From Craspedostauros australis (Eukaryota > Bacillariophyta > Bacillariophyceae > Mastogloiales > Achnanthaceae): 64,000 bases of DNA. Positions 48,773 through 58,187 of the stretch are shown here, one piece after another. The position numbers were made by a program, and so were the translations under genes. The stretch covers positions 1,054,001 to 1,118,000 of the forward strand of contig JAMXDE010000021.1 in NCBI GenBank assembly GCA_026770025.1. Direction: 5' to 3'. A model generated the notes under the pieces. The model was not told the DNA's origin, did not search any database, and worked only from the letters and a program-made list of their open reading frames with translations. How positions within the stretch are numbered: the first letter of the stretch is position 1; the number at the start of each line of letters is the position of its first letter.

Positions 48773-51544
48773 ATGTCCAGCGATGGTGACCCCACCCTGA
48801 CCATCCCCATGGGAGATGGCACCCCCCAACTAGGCGGTCGATCCACCGGAATCGGCGCTCGGGCACACCTGTACGGCGCCAATAGAGGCGGGAGCTTCGG
48901 AGGCACATACGACGACATGTTCGGGAATGGTGGCACTCCCAATAACAACAGCACCGGCGGCGGCAACACCGATCAGCGCCAGGCTTTCTCCACACATCCA
49001 CATCCAATGGCAGCCACGGCGCTTGGCACAGAGCCATCGTCATCTTGCTTCTGCCAGTTCCTCAAACGGGTCAGGACCGCAGTCTTCTACCCCTTCATCG
49101 TCCTCACTTCTCTTCTCTCTATGGCGCTGGTTGCGACCTTCTGCATCTTCCCCACCCTTCTCGTGACATCCGTCGTCATCTGCGTCTACTACTGCACCAT
49201 GGACGACCCCATCCCGCTCTCGGTGCTCTTGCGGTACATGTTCTTTTCGGATCCGGATGACAACATTGACTTTCAAAACTCCGGCACCCAGATGGGGCAG
49301 CAGCGTCCCGTCGTGCAATCCAAGCTCATCATCCGCAAGGTCCTGGCGGTGGACGATCTCGACGATGATGACAAGGATGATGGCCTCCGTAAGGAGTACG
49401 CGAGGAAGCACGCAGGACAGATCCAGTTTTATACTGAGAGCAAGTGCATCACATTTTCGGAGATCTTGGAGATGGAAGAAGATCCAGCTGCTCCTGCCGC
49501 CGATGCTGGTGCTGGTAATCTTCCTCTTGGTGGCACGGATGCTCCTTATGGCAGCGGCACAGCGCCGTCGCACCCGCTGTATCTCACGCCGCATGAAATC
49601 ACACCGCAGATGAGAGGAATTGCATCGCCTTCACCTTTCGACCTTTATTCTTCGCATGGGTGGCCGCCACGGGAAGAGGGCACGGGAACAGCGACAGCTG
49701 CAGCCATAGCGGTAACACGTCTTCCTTCTGCATCCAGCTCGGATTCTTCCTCTCACGAGGAGCCTACCGATACTGCCGTGGGCGTGACAACAAGCGCAGC
49801 CGCCACGACCAACAACGACGACGCCAGCAACGGCATCGCGACAACTGCAATGACGGCGACACCCGCGGCAGCGGCAATGCTAAGTGCAGAAGAAGATGAA
49901 CCGGTCACGCAAGCTCGATCGTCGTCACGAGAAGCACCAACCGAGTCTCTTCCCACGGACGATGATGACGGTTCGACGTCAGAAAGCCCAGACAGCTCCG
50001 TCGCTGAAAGACTCAATGGAACCACGACCAATGCCCACGATAATTCCTCATCTCGATCGCAGGCAAAGGAACTGCAGCAACTAGCCTCGGACAGCGCAGG
50101 AATGAATGAGACCGCGGGGAGAGTGCCACCAGCACCATCTTCTGGATCGTCGGGCGGGTCCGGCTGGTCTGCACCTTCTTTGACGTCATCGGCAATGGCA
50201 GAGAACACCGAAAACAAGCGCAGAGGCAGTGACGTAATGCTGACTGGCGCTATCGCCATATCGTACGCGCAAATGCAGGCGTCGCAGTCAGAATTTGACG
50301 TCGGCGATCCTTGCGCCGAGAACGAGGTAAAAAGCAACGAGGCATTGCAGTGCATCGATGTCAACGAAAGGGGGATAGCTGAGACAAGCATGGGGGCCTT
50401 TATGCCGAACGATCCCCAACGGAGCCCGAAGGAAGAGAGCGATCTGGATGGACCCACGAATGCGACTGCGAATTTGAATGCAAGCGCACAGGCCGCGGTC
50501 GCCATGGACGGAGATTTGAAACCAGCAGCAATCGCCGTCGTACGACCGCCAAGTCCATGGACTCGTGCGCAGAGCGATGACGCCAGTCAAGCTGCCAATT
50601 CGGAAAGGCTGGGTCTCGATCTGCATGCGGATGCGTCCAGTCGCGGCGAACCCAATGCGGTTGTAGACGTACAATCAATCGGCGATGGTGTTGCCGCAGC
50701 TACTACGCACCAGAATGATACTCCAGGTACTGCCAATGGTAACAGCCATGTTGATGACCACGGTAGTGGCGACGATGAGCAAGCAGCTTTCGGGGTTGTT
50801 GGCACCAATTCTGCCAAGATCGAAAAGAAGAGCGACCGAAACAACAGACACTTCGAACAGGAAATGGCGCACGCAGGAGGACCACCAATCTCGGCATCGG
50901 TCCCATCAGCAACGGTAGCGTCGGCGATAGCGGTGACAGCGACAGTCGAGCCTACAATAGGCAGTGACAACACAGGCGCAGACGAAAGTGATGGTCTGGC
51001 CGAGAAAAAGCATCACGCCGCTGTGAAAACCAAAGCAGCCGATGGACGGAGAGCGAAGGACGGTGACAGCAACAACAGCAACAACGATATTCCACAGCAT
51101 GACATCCCCAGCTCACCTGCATCAGTGCATGAAGAGAAGGAGGAATCGGATGGCGCCGACCACGAGGGAAGCGTTCGGGACCAACAGAAGCGTGCGCTGG
51201 ACCATCCACTCGCGAATCGCAGCGATGCCGACGATGCTTCTGGTGCCGATGCTGGTGTCGATGTCGAAGCAAGCAACGCCGCACCCAACAATAATGCGGA
51301 AGGTGATGACAACGGCGAAGGTGAAGGCGACGGGTGGAAGGCAGATTACTTCGGTGTTGAAGATTCCCGCGATCGCGGCACCGCATGCGACATCTGCCTG
51401 CTGTCGTTCGAGGTTGACGATCTGGTGGCATGGTCGCCGAACAAGGCTTGCTCGCACACGTACCACAAGGATTGCATCCTTGACTGGCTGATCCGAAAGC
51501 CGACCTGTCCCAATTGCCGACAGAACTACCTGAAGGACAAGTGA
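48773..51544 (+). CDS. Membrane-anchored RING-H2 protein, paralogue B (probable E3 ubiquitin ligase)
   Basis: A single-exon 923-residue protein with the layout of paralogue A but a shorter N-terminus: Gly/Asn-rich residues 1-85, then a hydrophobic hairpin (about 103-140: YPFIVLTSLLSMALVATFCI, LLVTSVVICVYY). Next is the shared patch (PIPLSVLLRYMFFSDP, QSKLIIRKVLAVDDLDDDD, TESKCITF). A long Ala/Ser/Thr/Asp disordered region holds LTGAIAISYAQM, the counterpart of LTGAFAIVHQEM in A. The terminal RING-H2 (about 873-915) has CDICLLSFEVDDLVAWSPN, C-S-H, Y-H, D-C and TCPNC, ending YLKDK. The C3H2C3 ligands are complete. Conserved blocks separated by unalignable disorder suggest an old local duplication with the intervening genes inserted or retained. 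Expected role: substrate ubiquitylation at a membrane; targets unknown. Confidence 0.88.
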   Translation: MSSDGDPTLTIPMGDGTPQLGGRSTGIGARAHLYGANRGGSFGGTYDDMFGNGGTPNNNSTGGGNTDQRQAFSTHPHPMAATALGTEPSSSCFCQFLKRVRTAVFYPFIVLTSLLSMALVATFCIFPTLLVTSVVICVYYCTMDDPIPLSVLLRYMFFSDPDDNIDFQNSGTQMGQQRPVVQSKLIIRKVLAVDDLDDDDKDDGLRKEYARKHAGQIQFYTESKCITFSEILEMEEDPAAPAADAGAGNLPLGGTDAPYGSGTAPSHPLYLTPHEITPQMRGIASPSPFDLYSSHGWPPREEGTGTATAAAIAVTRLPSASSSDSSSHEEPTDTAVGVTTSAAATTNNDDASNGIATTAMTATPAAAAMLSAEEDEPVTQARSSSREAPTESLPTDDDDGSTSESPDSSVAERLNGTTTNAHDNSSSRSQAKELQQLASDSAGMNETAGRVPPAPSSGSSGGSGWSAPSLTSSAMAENTENKRRGSDVMLTGAIAISYAQMQASQSEFDVGDPCAENEVKSNEALQCIDVNERGIAETSMGAFMPNDPQRSPKEESDLDGPTNATANLNASAQAAVAMDGDLKPAAIAVVRPPSPWTRAQSDDASQAANSERLGLDLHADASSRGEPNAVVDVQSIGDGVAAATTHQNDTPGTANGNSHVDDHGSGDDEQAAFGVVGTNSAKIEKKSDRNNRHFEQEMAHAGGPPISASVPSATVASAIAVTATVEPTIGSDNTGADESDGLAEKKHHAAVKTKAADGRRAKDGDSNNSNNDIPQHDIPSSPASVHEEKEESDGADHEGSVRDQQKRALDHPLANRSDADDASGADAGVDVEASNAAPNNNAEGDDNGEGEGDGWKADYFGVEDSRDRGTACDICLLSFEVDDLVAWSPNKACSHTYHKDCILDWLIRKPTCPNCRQNYLKDK

Positions 51545-54173
51545 GGCAGGTCCGATGCCATGCGCGCGTGCGTATGCAACACTGGAGAGTCCAGATATTC
51601 TGAGAGCATATGGTACCATACTATGAGTATGTGGTGGAGATGAAGGGCGCAACGAGTTGTGCCGGTCCTTACTAGCATAGCACTTTTCTTACACACAGAT
51701 ACGAGTGATAGTAGATGCATTCGGATGTTTAGTAGTACCTACCATCCCATGGCTCGTGCGGATGGAGCAGAACATGAAGCGAGCACCCTTGAACATCCGC
51801 TCACGTGCTTCACCAAATGTAGTCGTAGCAGTATGCGGCATGCAGCAATACGGAAGACCAAACATTGCTGTGTCATACCGTATTCATCGCTTGCATTTCG
51901 ATGGTGCGGTTCTGCGCTACGACTACGGGTATCCGAGCAGGAGGCGCAGATGTTCGTGGAAGGTGGATGGAGAGATGGCGGGGGTGAGATTCGGCAACAA
52001 ATGTGAGCGCATTTTGGGGAGGTTCGTCGATCACGTTCTCGCATGAACCGATTCGGACGTTGACTGTGTGTGAGAAATCTACGACCTACAGGAACCCGGA
52101 TGTACCTACACATCACAGTTTGTGCCCATCTTGGGTACAGCCGACAGGATGTCCATTTGATTGTGACACGACGTGTGTCAGGGTTGTTCGGAAAGGATTC
52201 TTTGGTCGTGCGTACGTTGGTCAAAAAAGAACGCCAATTCGGGGGTGCTGACTTTCGGAACCCGAATCTGCTGTCAGAAAAGCGTGAATCAGTCTTGTTG
52301 GTCATTGATTCAGGGATGTGCGCGCCCACCGCGCGGGTATCTGGAGATGTCACCCCTGAATCTGGCCTGATTGTGCTGACAAGAAGGGGCAAATCACAAA
52401 GAGAAGAACGGCAATACCCCCTTTCTCGGGGAGATGGGGCAAAAAGTTCGGACAACGTGGGAAGTTCAACGCGTGGACACGTTGTTGCTGTTGTCGATAA
52501 ATCATCATCACAAAGACTGGGTGTGTTGCGCAGATAGCGCCACGGAGACCAGCAGTACACCTGCTACGGATACGAAGACACGACCAAAGTCAACAACAAT
52601 TCTGTGTAGAACGCAGTAGAAGCGCGTTGGAACCTACCAGCAAGGCAACACAACGCGACCCAAAAACGCGACAGAACAAGACGGAGTGGGAACCTGGCGA
52701 AACAAAACACGAGTACCACGCAGACAAGACGCGCCATCGGCACTCTCTCCCTTCGTCGTGGCGCGCACTCGCGTTGCGTTGATGTGGCTTGTTCCCGTGT
52801 TTTTTCTTTCTTTCTTTTCGGGGACGTCAAAGTCAGAAAGAGGCGCAGCAAGGAGACAGGAGAGACGAAGAAGACGAGCACCAACATCATCACCACCCAC
52901 ATCATCATCAAGAGGAAGGACAGGAACGAACAAAGCAAGAAGCGCAAGGAAGGTGAACACAGTATAGCAACCTTTCATACTACTCGTACTTACCCGCACC
53001 AGAAACAGGAGTTGGAGCCACCAGGAAGTCACAGTGATGATCGACAGGATACGAAGCCTCGCAGAATAAAGACGCGTGCTCATACTACCCATACTGCTCA
53101 TACCCCACACCAATACGACTGCTCGGGCTCATACTCGCATCAGAGCAACAGGAACAGCCCCAAGAGGCAACCAGCAAATTGCCACACCGAACACCGACAC
53201 ACGGACACCCGCGTAGACATCAGTACTGCACAGGCTCCAGGATAACACTCCACAGGTGCCACCTACCAAGACGCCAATCTCTCACTACCGCAAACGACGA
53301 ATACGTGTGGACTTCACGAGAGTATTCGCGCGCATAGAAGCACAAGCAGAAGCACAAACAGGAGCGCAAGGAAAAGAAAAGGAAAGGAAACAAGAAGACA
53401 ACAGCAGCAGCTGCAACAGCGGAACACCCTTGGCCATCTGCTGCAGTGGGAACAAACGTGAAGGTACGACCATGGCGGTTCTGTGCCGATGTTCATGAAT
53501 CTGATCGCGGATGTGGTTGGTATGGGATGCCACGGCATGGCATAGCATTGCGTATCATATCATTGCTTGGTGTACCTGCACGCACGCGGCGGGTGTGCGC
53601 CTTGGAGGCAATTGTTTCAATCAACCAACCAGCCAACAAACAAACATGGAGCACTTTACTCCAGAGAACGGAGTGGAGGAGAGCACGCGATTACTTCGTG
53701 GAAGTGTACCTACCATGCCATTTCATGGAGCCCCCCACACTACTTTGCTCCGCACATACCCTCTGTAGAGTCAAGGTTCCTTCGTTGTGAACAATGTGAT
53801 GGCAAGACATGCCTCCGAACAACGCACTTCATCCTTCTCACGGAATCCGCATGCTCCACAACGGCGAATCTCTCCTCCATCTTTTCATGCCGATCAACCA
53901 TTTGTGGGACTGGCTGCATCTCTCATCTCGAATCTGTATTCAACCAACCTTCACCGCCACATCAACACATCCCACCATTGTCCATTCCTTTATCCATCCA
54001 TTCATCAAATTACACATTACTACTGCTCTACTCTACTCTTCTCTGCTCGACCCTATTGTGCGCAGTATCACTACACACAGCAAAGGCAGGAATCGTCACC
54101 AGCCCAAGCACCGACATACTCTTCAACGACTTGTGCTGACTACATCCTTCTCGTTCGCACACCTCAACCCAAG
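51545..54173. other. 2.6-kb region without a confident gene, upstream of MAF1
   Basis: Most of this stretch is open in scattered short frames with poor codon bias. A TACTCGTA octamer lies at 52981. The leader just before MAF1 is rich in CA and CT. The 52.07-52.54 kb part, which is open on both strands, is listed separately. Confidence 0.4.
52070..52537 (+). other. Unresolved open frame, possible gene remnant
   Basis: This 155-codon forward frame (opening at a GTG) overlaps a 273-codon reverse frame. The forward translation has ordinary protein composition (VIDSGMCAPTARVSGDV, HLIVTRRVSGLFGKDS). However, codon third positions are not biased as in the real genes, and no ATG, signal or domain is evident. 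GATTCAG/CTGAATC-type inverted repeats recur at about 52290-52370. It may be a decayed gene or element fragment, or chance. Confidence 0.2.
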
Positions 54174-55367
54174 ATGAAGTATTTGGAGGATGAAAAGCTC
54201 ACCGAGATCACTGCGCAGCTCACGGACGCGGTGGTGAGGCAGTCACACAGGATCATCAACGGCAGGATAGAAGCCTACACCATGAAACGAGCGGGTTCCG
54301 ACAAGAAGTTCGCTCACCAGCTCGGTCAGAAGTACGTCGCCGAGATGGAGTACATGGAGAAGGAGCTCGCCATCGCGGTGGACCGCAGCAAGCGCCACCA
54401 GAGTAAGAGAGCCAAGTCAGTGTCGCTCTCACCGTCAAGGACCAAGTTGGTGCCGCCTGCGACGATAGGTGCTGTGCCAACTTCCGCTGTGCCAGTGCCC
54501 ACGAGTACGAAAATGAATACAAAATCGAGCGCAAAAATGAGCACAGATGCCAGTACCATCACCAATACGAGCACGAGCACGAATACGAATACGAATACGC
54601 GAACAGATTCCAGAACGAGTACACCCAGGTCTGCGCCTGCATCGAGATCATCAGCAAAGTCCTCATCGACGTCGACGTTGGCATTGGCGCCAACCAACGG
54701 AAAGGCTGCGAAGAATAGAAAACGCTCCGCATCTGCCGTCACATGGAACGAAGCTGCTGCTGGTGCTGCTGATTCTAGCCAAAGTATCCTCGATCAAAAG
54801 AACACCAAGAAGACCTCACGCCGACGCTCTCGGTCGTTTGACAATACGACGGGGGCTCCGGGTCCCAAAACATCTCTCGGCAACTTCTCTCAGCTGGCCA
54901 CCCGCAAGCTCATGACGGACCTCATCCTCACCTTGCAATCCAGCTTTCCGGACTACGACTTCTCTTACGTCACGCCGAATCAGTTCTCCAAGCTCCAGTA
55001 CCGCGTGGTGCGGGCCAACATCGACAGGCAGCTCAACGAGTTCGCATCCAGCAAGGCATCCAACTTCCTCATGGACATGTGGTCCGCCATCGACAACGTC
55101 ATCGCCCTGGCGGACTGCGACGTCTACGCCTTCGAGGAAGAAGAGCTCAAGATCGACGGGCTGTGGACGTTCAACTACTTCTTCGTCAACAAGTCCCTCA
55201 AGCGCGTCCTCTTCTTCACCTGCCAAGAGAAGATCGATGAGGAGAGCCAGAACGCGCTCATGGAAGAGCAGATCACCTTCTCCATGCCCGATGTGCAAGT
55301 CGTTGACGACTTTGACTGGGATCCATCCGCTGATGTTGCAGGAGGCATTCCAATCTCCATCGCCTAA
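54174..55367 (+). CDS. MAF1: MAF1, repressor of RNA polymerase III transcription
   Basis: A single-exon 397-residue protein; ATG at 54174 places the conserved MAF1 N-terminus (MKYLEDEKLTEITAQL, IINGRIEAYTMKRAGSDKKF) at residue 1. Although the frame is open 129 codons upstream, that part is leader. Residues about 80-225 are a Ser/Thr/Asn/Lys-rich disordered insert, including NTNTNTRTDSRTST, longer than in yeast or animals and probably a phosphorylation region. The C-terminal domain has RKLMTDLILTLQSSFPDYDF, LWTFNYFFVNKSLKRVLFF and ADCDVYAFEEEEL, the MAF1 signature boxes. MAF1 shuts down Pol III (tRNA, 5S) in stress downstream of TOR/PKA in characterised organisms. Convergent with the next gene. 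Confidence 0.95.
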   Translation: MKYLEDEKLTEITAQLTDAVVRQSHRIINGRIEAYTMKRAGSDKKFAHQLGQKYVAEMEYMEKELAIAVDRSKRHQSKRAKSVSLSPSRTKLVPPATIGAVPTSAVPVPTSTKMNTKSSAKMSTDASTITNTSTSTNTNTNTRTDSRTSTPRSAPASRSSAKSSSTSTLALAPTNGKAAKNRKRSASAVTWNEAAAGAADSSQSILDQKNTKKTSRRRSRSFDNTTGAPGPKTSLGNFSQLATRKLMTDLILTLQSSFPDYDFSYVTPNQFSKLQYRVVRANIDRQLNEFASSKASNFLMDMWSAIDNVIALADCDVYAFEEEELKIDGLWTFNYFFVNKSLKRVLFFTCQEKIDEESQNALMEEQITFSMPDVQVVDDFDWDPSADVAGGIPISIA

Positions 55368-56172
55368 CCTCTGTCCGCACACAACAAGGACGAGACGAGC
55401 GGCGGGCGGTGGGGCAGCGTCATCCATCTCGTTTCGGCATGGCCGAGGGACGTTGCGTTTGAGAAATGTCGGCACGAATGCATACTCCGTATTACCATAC
55501 TTACCATCGACAGTTTATATTCTCATACATGGAAGGAAGGAAGGAAGGAAAGACAGAAACCGAGAGAAATAGGAACGGTTTAGCAACAGCCAAAAGATGC
55601 ACGAAATCAGACTCCATCATCAGGGAGTGCATTGGAATGTATCAGGGGGCAGGGAGAGGCCGCGTGCACGAAGACCGGCGTCACGCAAGGCAAAACAAAC
55701 CAAAACACATCAGCAATAAAGGCGAGATCAGGAGAGGGGAGAGAGCGCGCGTGAGAAGGGCAGCGAGAAGAAGGTGGAAAGCCTCGCCCAATTCTCCCGC
55801 TTCCGACAAGCGAGCCCGTGGACGACTCCTGTGCGAACATTAGCCAGCACCTTCGTGGCGCACATGTTTCATTTACTCTACATAACTCTGTATGTTACCA
55901 ACCAAACAAATTGAGTCTCGTTCATTGGCATCCAGGATTGCATGTGTAAAACTGTCTGCGCTGGTGGATGAAATGCTCCCGGTTTGCTGGCCTCAGCGGC
56001 TGCACGCTACTTTACGAATATCTACACGGCAGCTGCCAGCACACATGCTGAATTGCATGGGAGTGTGGAACGGTCTACTATATTTCGATGTGCGAGGAGT
56101 GATGCTTCTCAAGTACGAATGGATGTGCGTGTGCGTGTGCGTGTGTGTTTGGCGACCATCTTTTCGTTGTCG
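55368..56172. other. Convergent 3' intergenic region
   Basis: This is 805 bp with a GGAA tetranucleotide run at about 55530-55550 and a GCGTGT run at about 56127-56150. No gene is supported. Confidence 0.45.
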
Positions 56173-56868
56173 TCAGTAGTCCATGACGCCAGAGACGCGC
56201 CAATCGCTTTCGTTGGGCTCCCAACGATCGGACATGATGTCGTCGAGGCTTCGGGACAGCGGAGACGGCTTTTCAATCGGGGCAGAATCCTTCCCTCGCT
56301 TCCGCGTTCGTTTCCCCGACGGCGATGAAGTCTTGCCTTTCTTCCCGCCGCGCTTTGTGATTGCCTTGCTCTGAGAACCCGCCTTTGTCTTGGCAACGCC
56401 AGAGTTCCCGCCGCAGAATCTCTGGCCGAAGGATTCGTCTTCACTTTCGCTTCCGTCCGAATCAGACCGGCGCTGTCTCGCTTTCTTCGAGTGGCGGCGA
56501 TCACCATGTCCATCGCAGTCGTAATCGTCGTCATCCGTGGCGTCCGCGTAAGATATCTTGGCTGCGGCAGCTCGTCGTCGGGGGCGCCCGGTGGGTGTGA
56601 TCTGTGCTGGTTCCATGACTTTCTTTGTTGGCGTCGAAATCGTTGACGGTGACGCTGGCGGTGACGCTGGCGATGGCAGGTTCTCCTTCTCCGCAGCATC
56701 TGAGTTGCGCGGCTTGTCTTGCTCATTGTCTGCACGTTTGTTCTTGCGGGAGGAGTGTTCGCGATCTTCATCATGACCTGGGCTGCGATCTTTGCCGCGA
56801 CCTGATCGTCGCCCAGCAGCCTTTGAGGCGGCCTGCTTGGCTTGGGAGAGTCTCGTTTTGCGTGGCAT
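56173..56868 (-). CDS. Small basic, disordered nuclear-type protein
   Basis: ATG at 56868 (MPRKTRLSQAKQAASKAAGR) gives 231 residues. Composition is Arg/Lys/Ser/Asp-rich throughout. An AT-hook-like core GRPRRRAAA sits near residue 98. An acidic patch (YADATDDDDYDCDG) is followed by several basic clusters (KRGGKKGKTSS, GKRTRKRGKD), bipartite-NLS-like. The C-terminus is the only ordered-looking part and may bind a partner: LSRSLDDIMSDRWEPNESDW. No enzyme domain is visible. It could be a chromatin-associated or RNA-associated protein. Codon bias and the clean start support a real gene; function is unknown. Confidence 0.7.
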   Translation of the reverse strand: MPRKTRLSQAKQAASKAAGRRSGRGKDRSPGHDEDREHSSRKNKRADNEQDKPRNSDAAEKENLPSPASPPASPSTISTPTKKVMEPAQITPTGRPRRRAAAAKISYADATDDDDYDCDGHGDRRHSKKARQRRSDSDGSESEDESFGQRFCGGNSGVAKTKAGSQSKAITKRGGKKGKTSSPSGKRTRKRGKDSAPIEKPSPLSRSLDDIMSDRWEPNESDWRVSGVMDY

Positions 56869-58187
56869 GGTGATGCTTGCCGGTATGGCAGGTATGGTAC
56901 GGTGCAACTGTGCGAGGAGCAATATAGGACACGGCTAGATGTTGAAGGAAGAGGTGGTGCGCGGTTGTTGTACTGTGTGCGTCAACGGGGAAGCACCAAC
57001 AGCTTCACCATCGGGAATATGGCAACAGAATGGGGGGATGAGATTGTATGCGTTTGCAGCAAGAAAGGAACGGCAAGAAGAGGAGCGGATCAATGAAGAA
57101 GCCACAACCAGCACCAATGACAACAGCAGCAGCCGCAGCACAGCCGGTAGATAGAGAGACAGGTGTGTGTGAGAGGAACAATGATGATGATGGCGATGAT
57201 GAGGAAGAGGAGCGTGCCGTGATGAAGAGAGGTGCCAGTGCAGAACCACGCGGGTGCCGTCATCTCCTTGTTGCTGCGTACCTTTCAGCTTGGCGTCTCG
57301 CAACTGTGAGAATTATGGCAACGTCTCGTCAAATGGCCTTGCTTCTCTTCGTCGCGTGTTGTGTGTGTCTGTGTCCATGCCTTCGTTTGTGTTCTTGGTC
57401 TCCTGGAACGGGTGTGGATCTTCTTCTGTTTCTTGGTGTGTTTTGTGACCAGCGTTGACTGCGAACAACAGAACAACCGCCCAGCAGCGTGACGCACAGT
57501 CGCGGTGGTTGTCTTGGTGTCAAGTTTGGCGAAATCGAGTCGTTTCTGGCTTCATCAACGTTCTTCGTTGGCACTAATACGTCTGGCCATCTACACGTAA
57601 CAGGCATTGTTCTGAAACGGTAAATGAAAAATTAAATTATTTTACGTAGCTTACAAGCAGAGTGTGCGAGTTCCATCGAGGTCTCTAGCCATTCGCTGCA
57701 GACCTCTTGATGGTGATTGCAAGTGGGACAGTCTATGTTTGGAATCGCGACTTGTCGTGAGTACACCGAGAGAGGTATGCGTTGAATCCGGGAATGGTAG
57801 TTACATTTTTTCGACATCTCCGATTACAAAGCATGATTGAGACTTGTGGATGGCGACAAGACTGAGATGGTGACGATCTATTCACCAACCACCAGAAATC
57901 CAAAATCTGGTCTTTGAGTGATGTTCCCAACCACAAAATCTCGCTCGAAACACAAAACCAGGCACTGCCATCACAAATAACAACAACAGTCACAACAACA
58001 ACATCAACGACCCTTCCCGCCAGCAAGGTTTCTCTCTTGTGGACGACGAGGACACAAGAACCATAGCTCGTACCATTGTATTATACCTGATCTTGGTGAT
58101 TACCACTCGGCCTTCTCTGCGAGTGCGTGTAGTACTCTTCCTGCTGTGCGATCATTGCACAACACAAGCGCGGCAGTCAGAGGGAAC
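56869..58187. promoter_or_regulatory. Divergent promoter region / PPR leader
   Basis: This is 1.3 kb between the basic protein and the PPR gene. It contains GATGATG-type simple repeats near 57181-57210 and AT-richer DNA near 57610-57660. No gene is supported. Confidence 0.45.

Noticed and set aside
53256-53548. Small opposing frames upstream of MAF1
   Set aside because: Poor codon bias and low-complexity composition; no partner exon could be joined.
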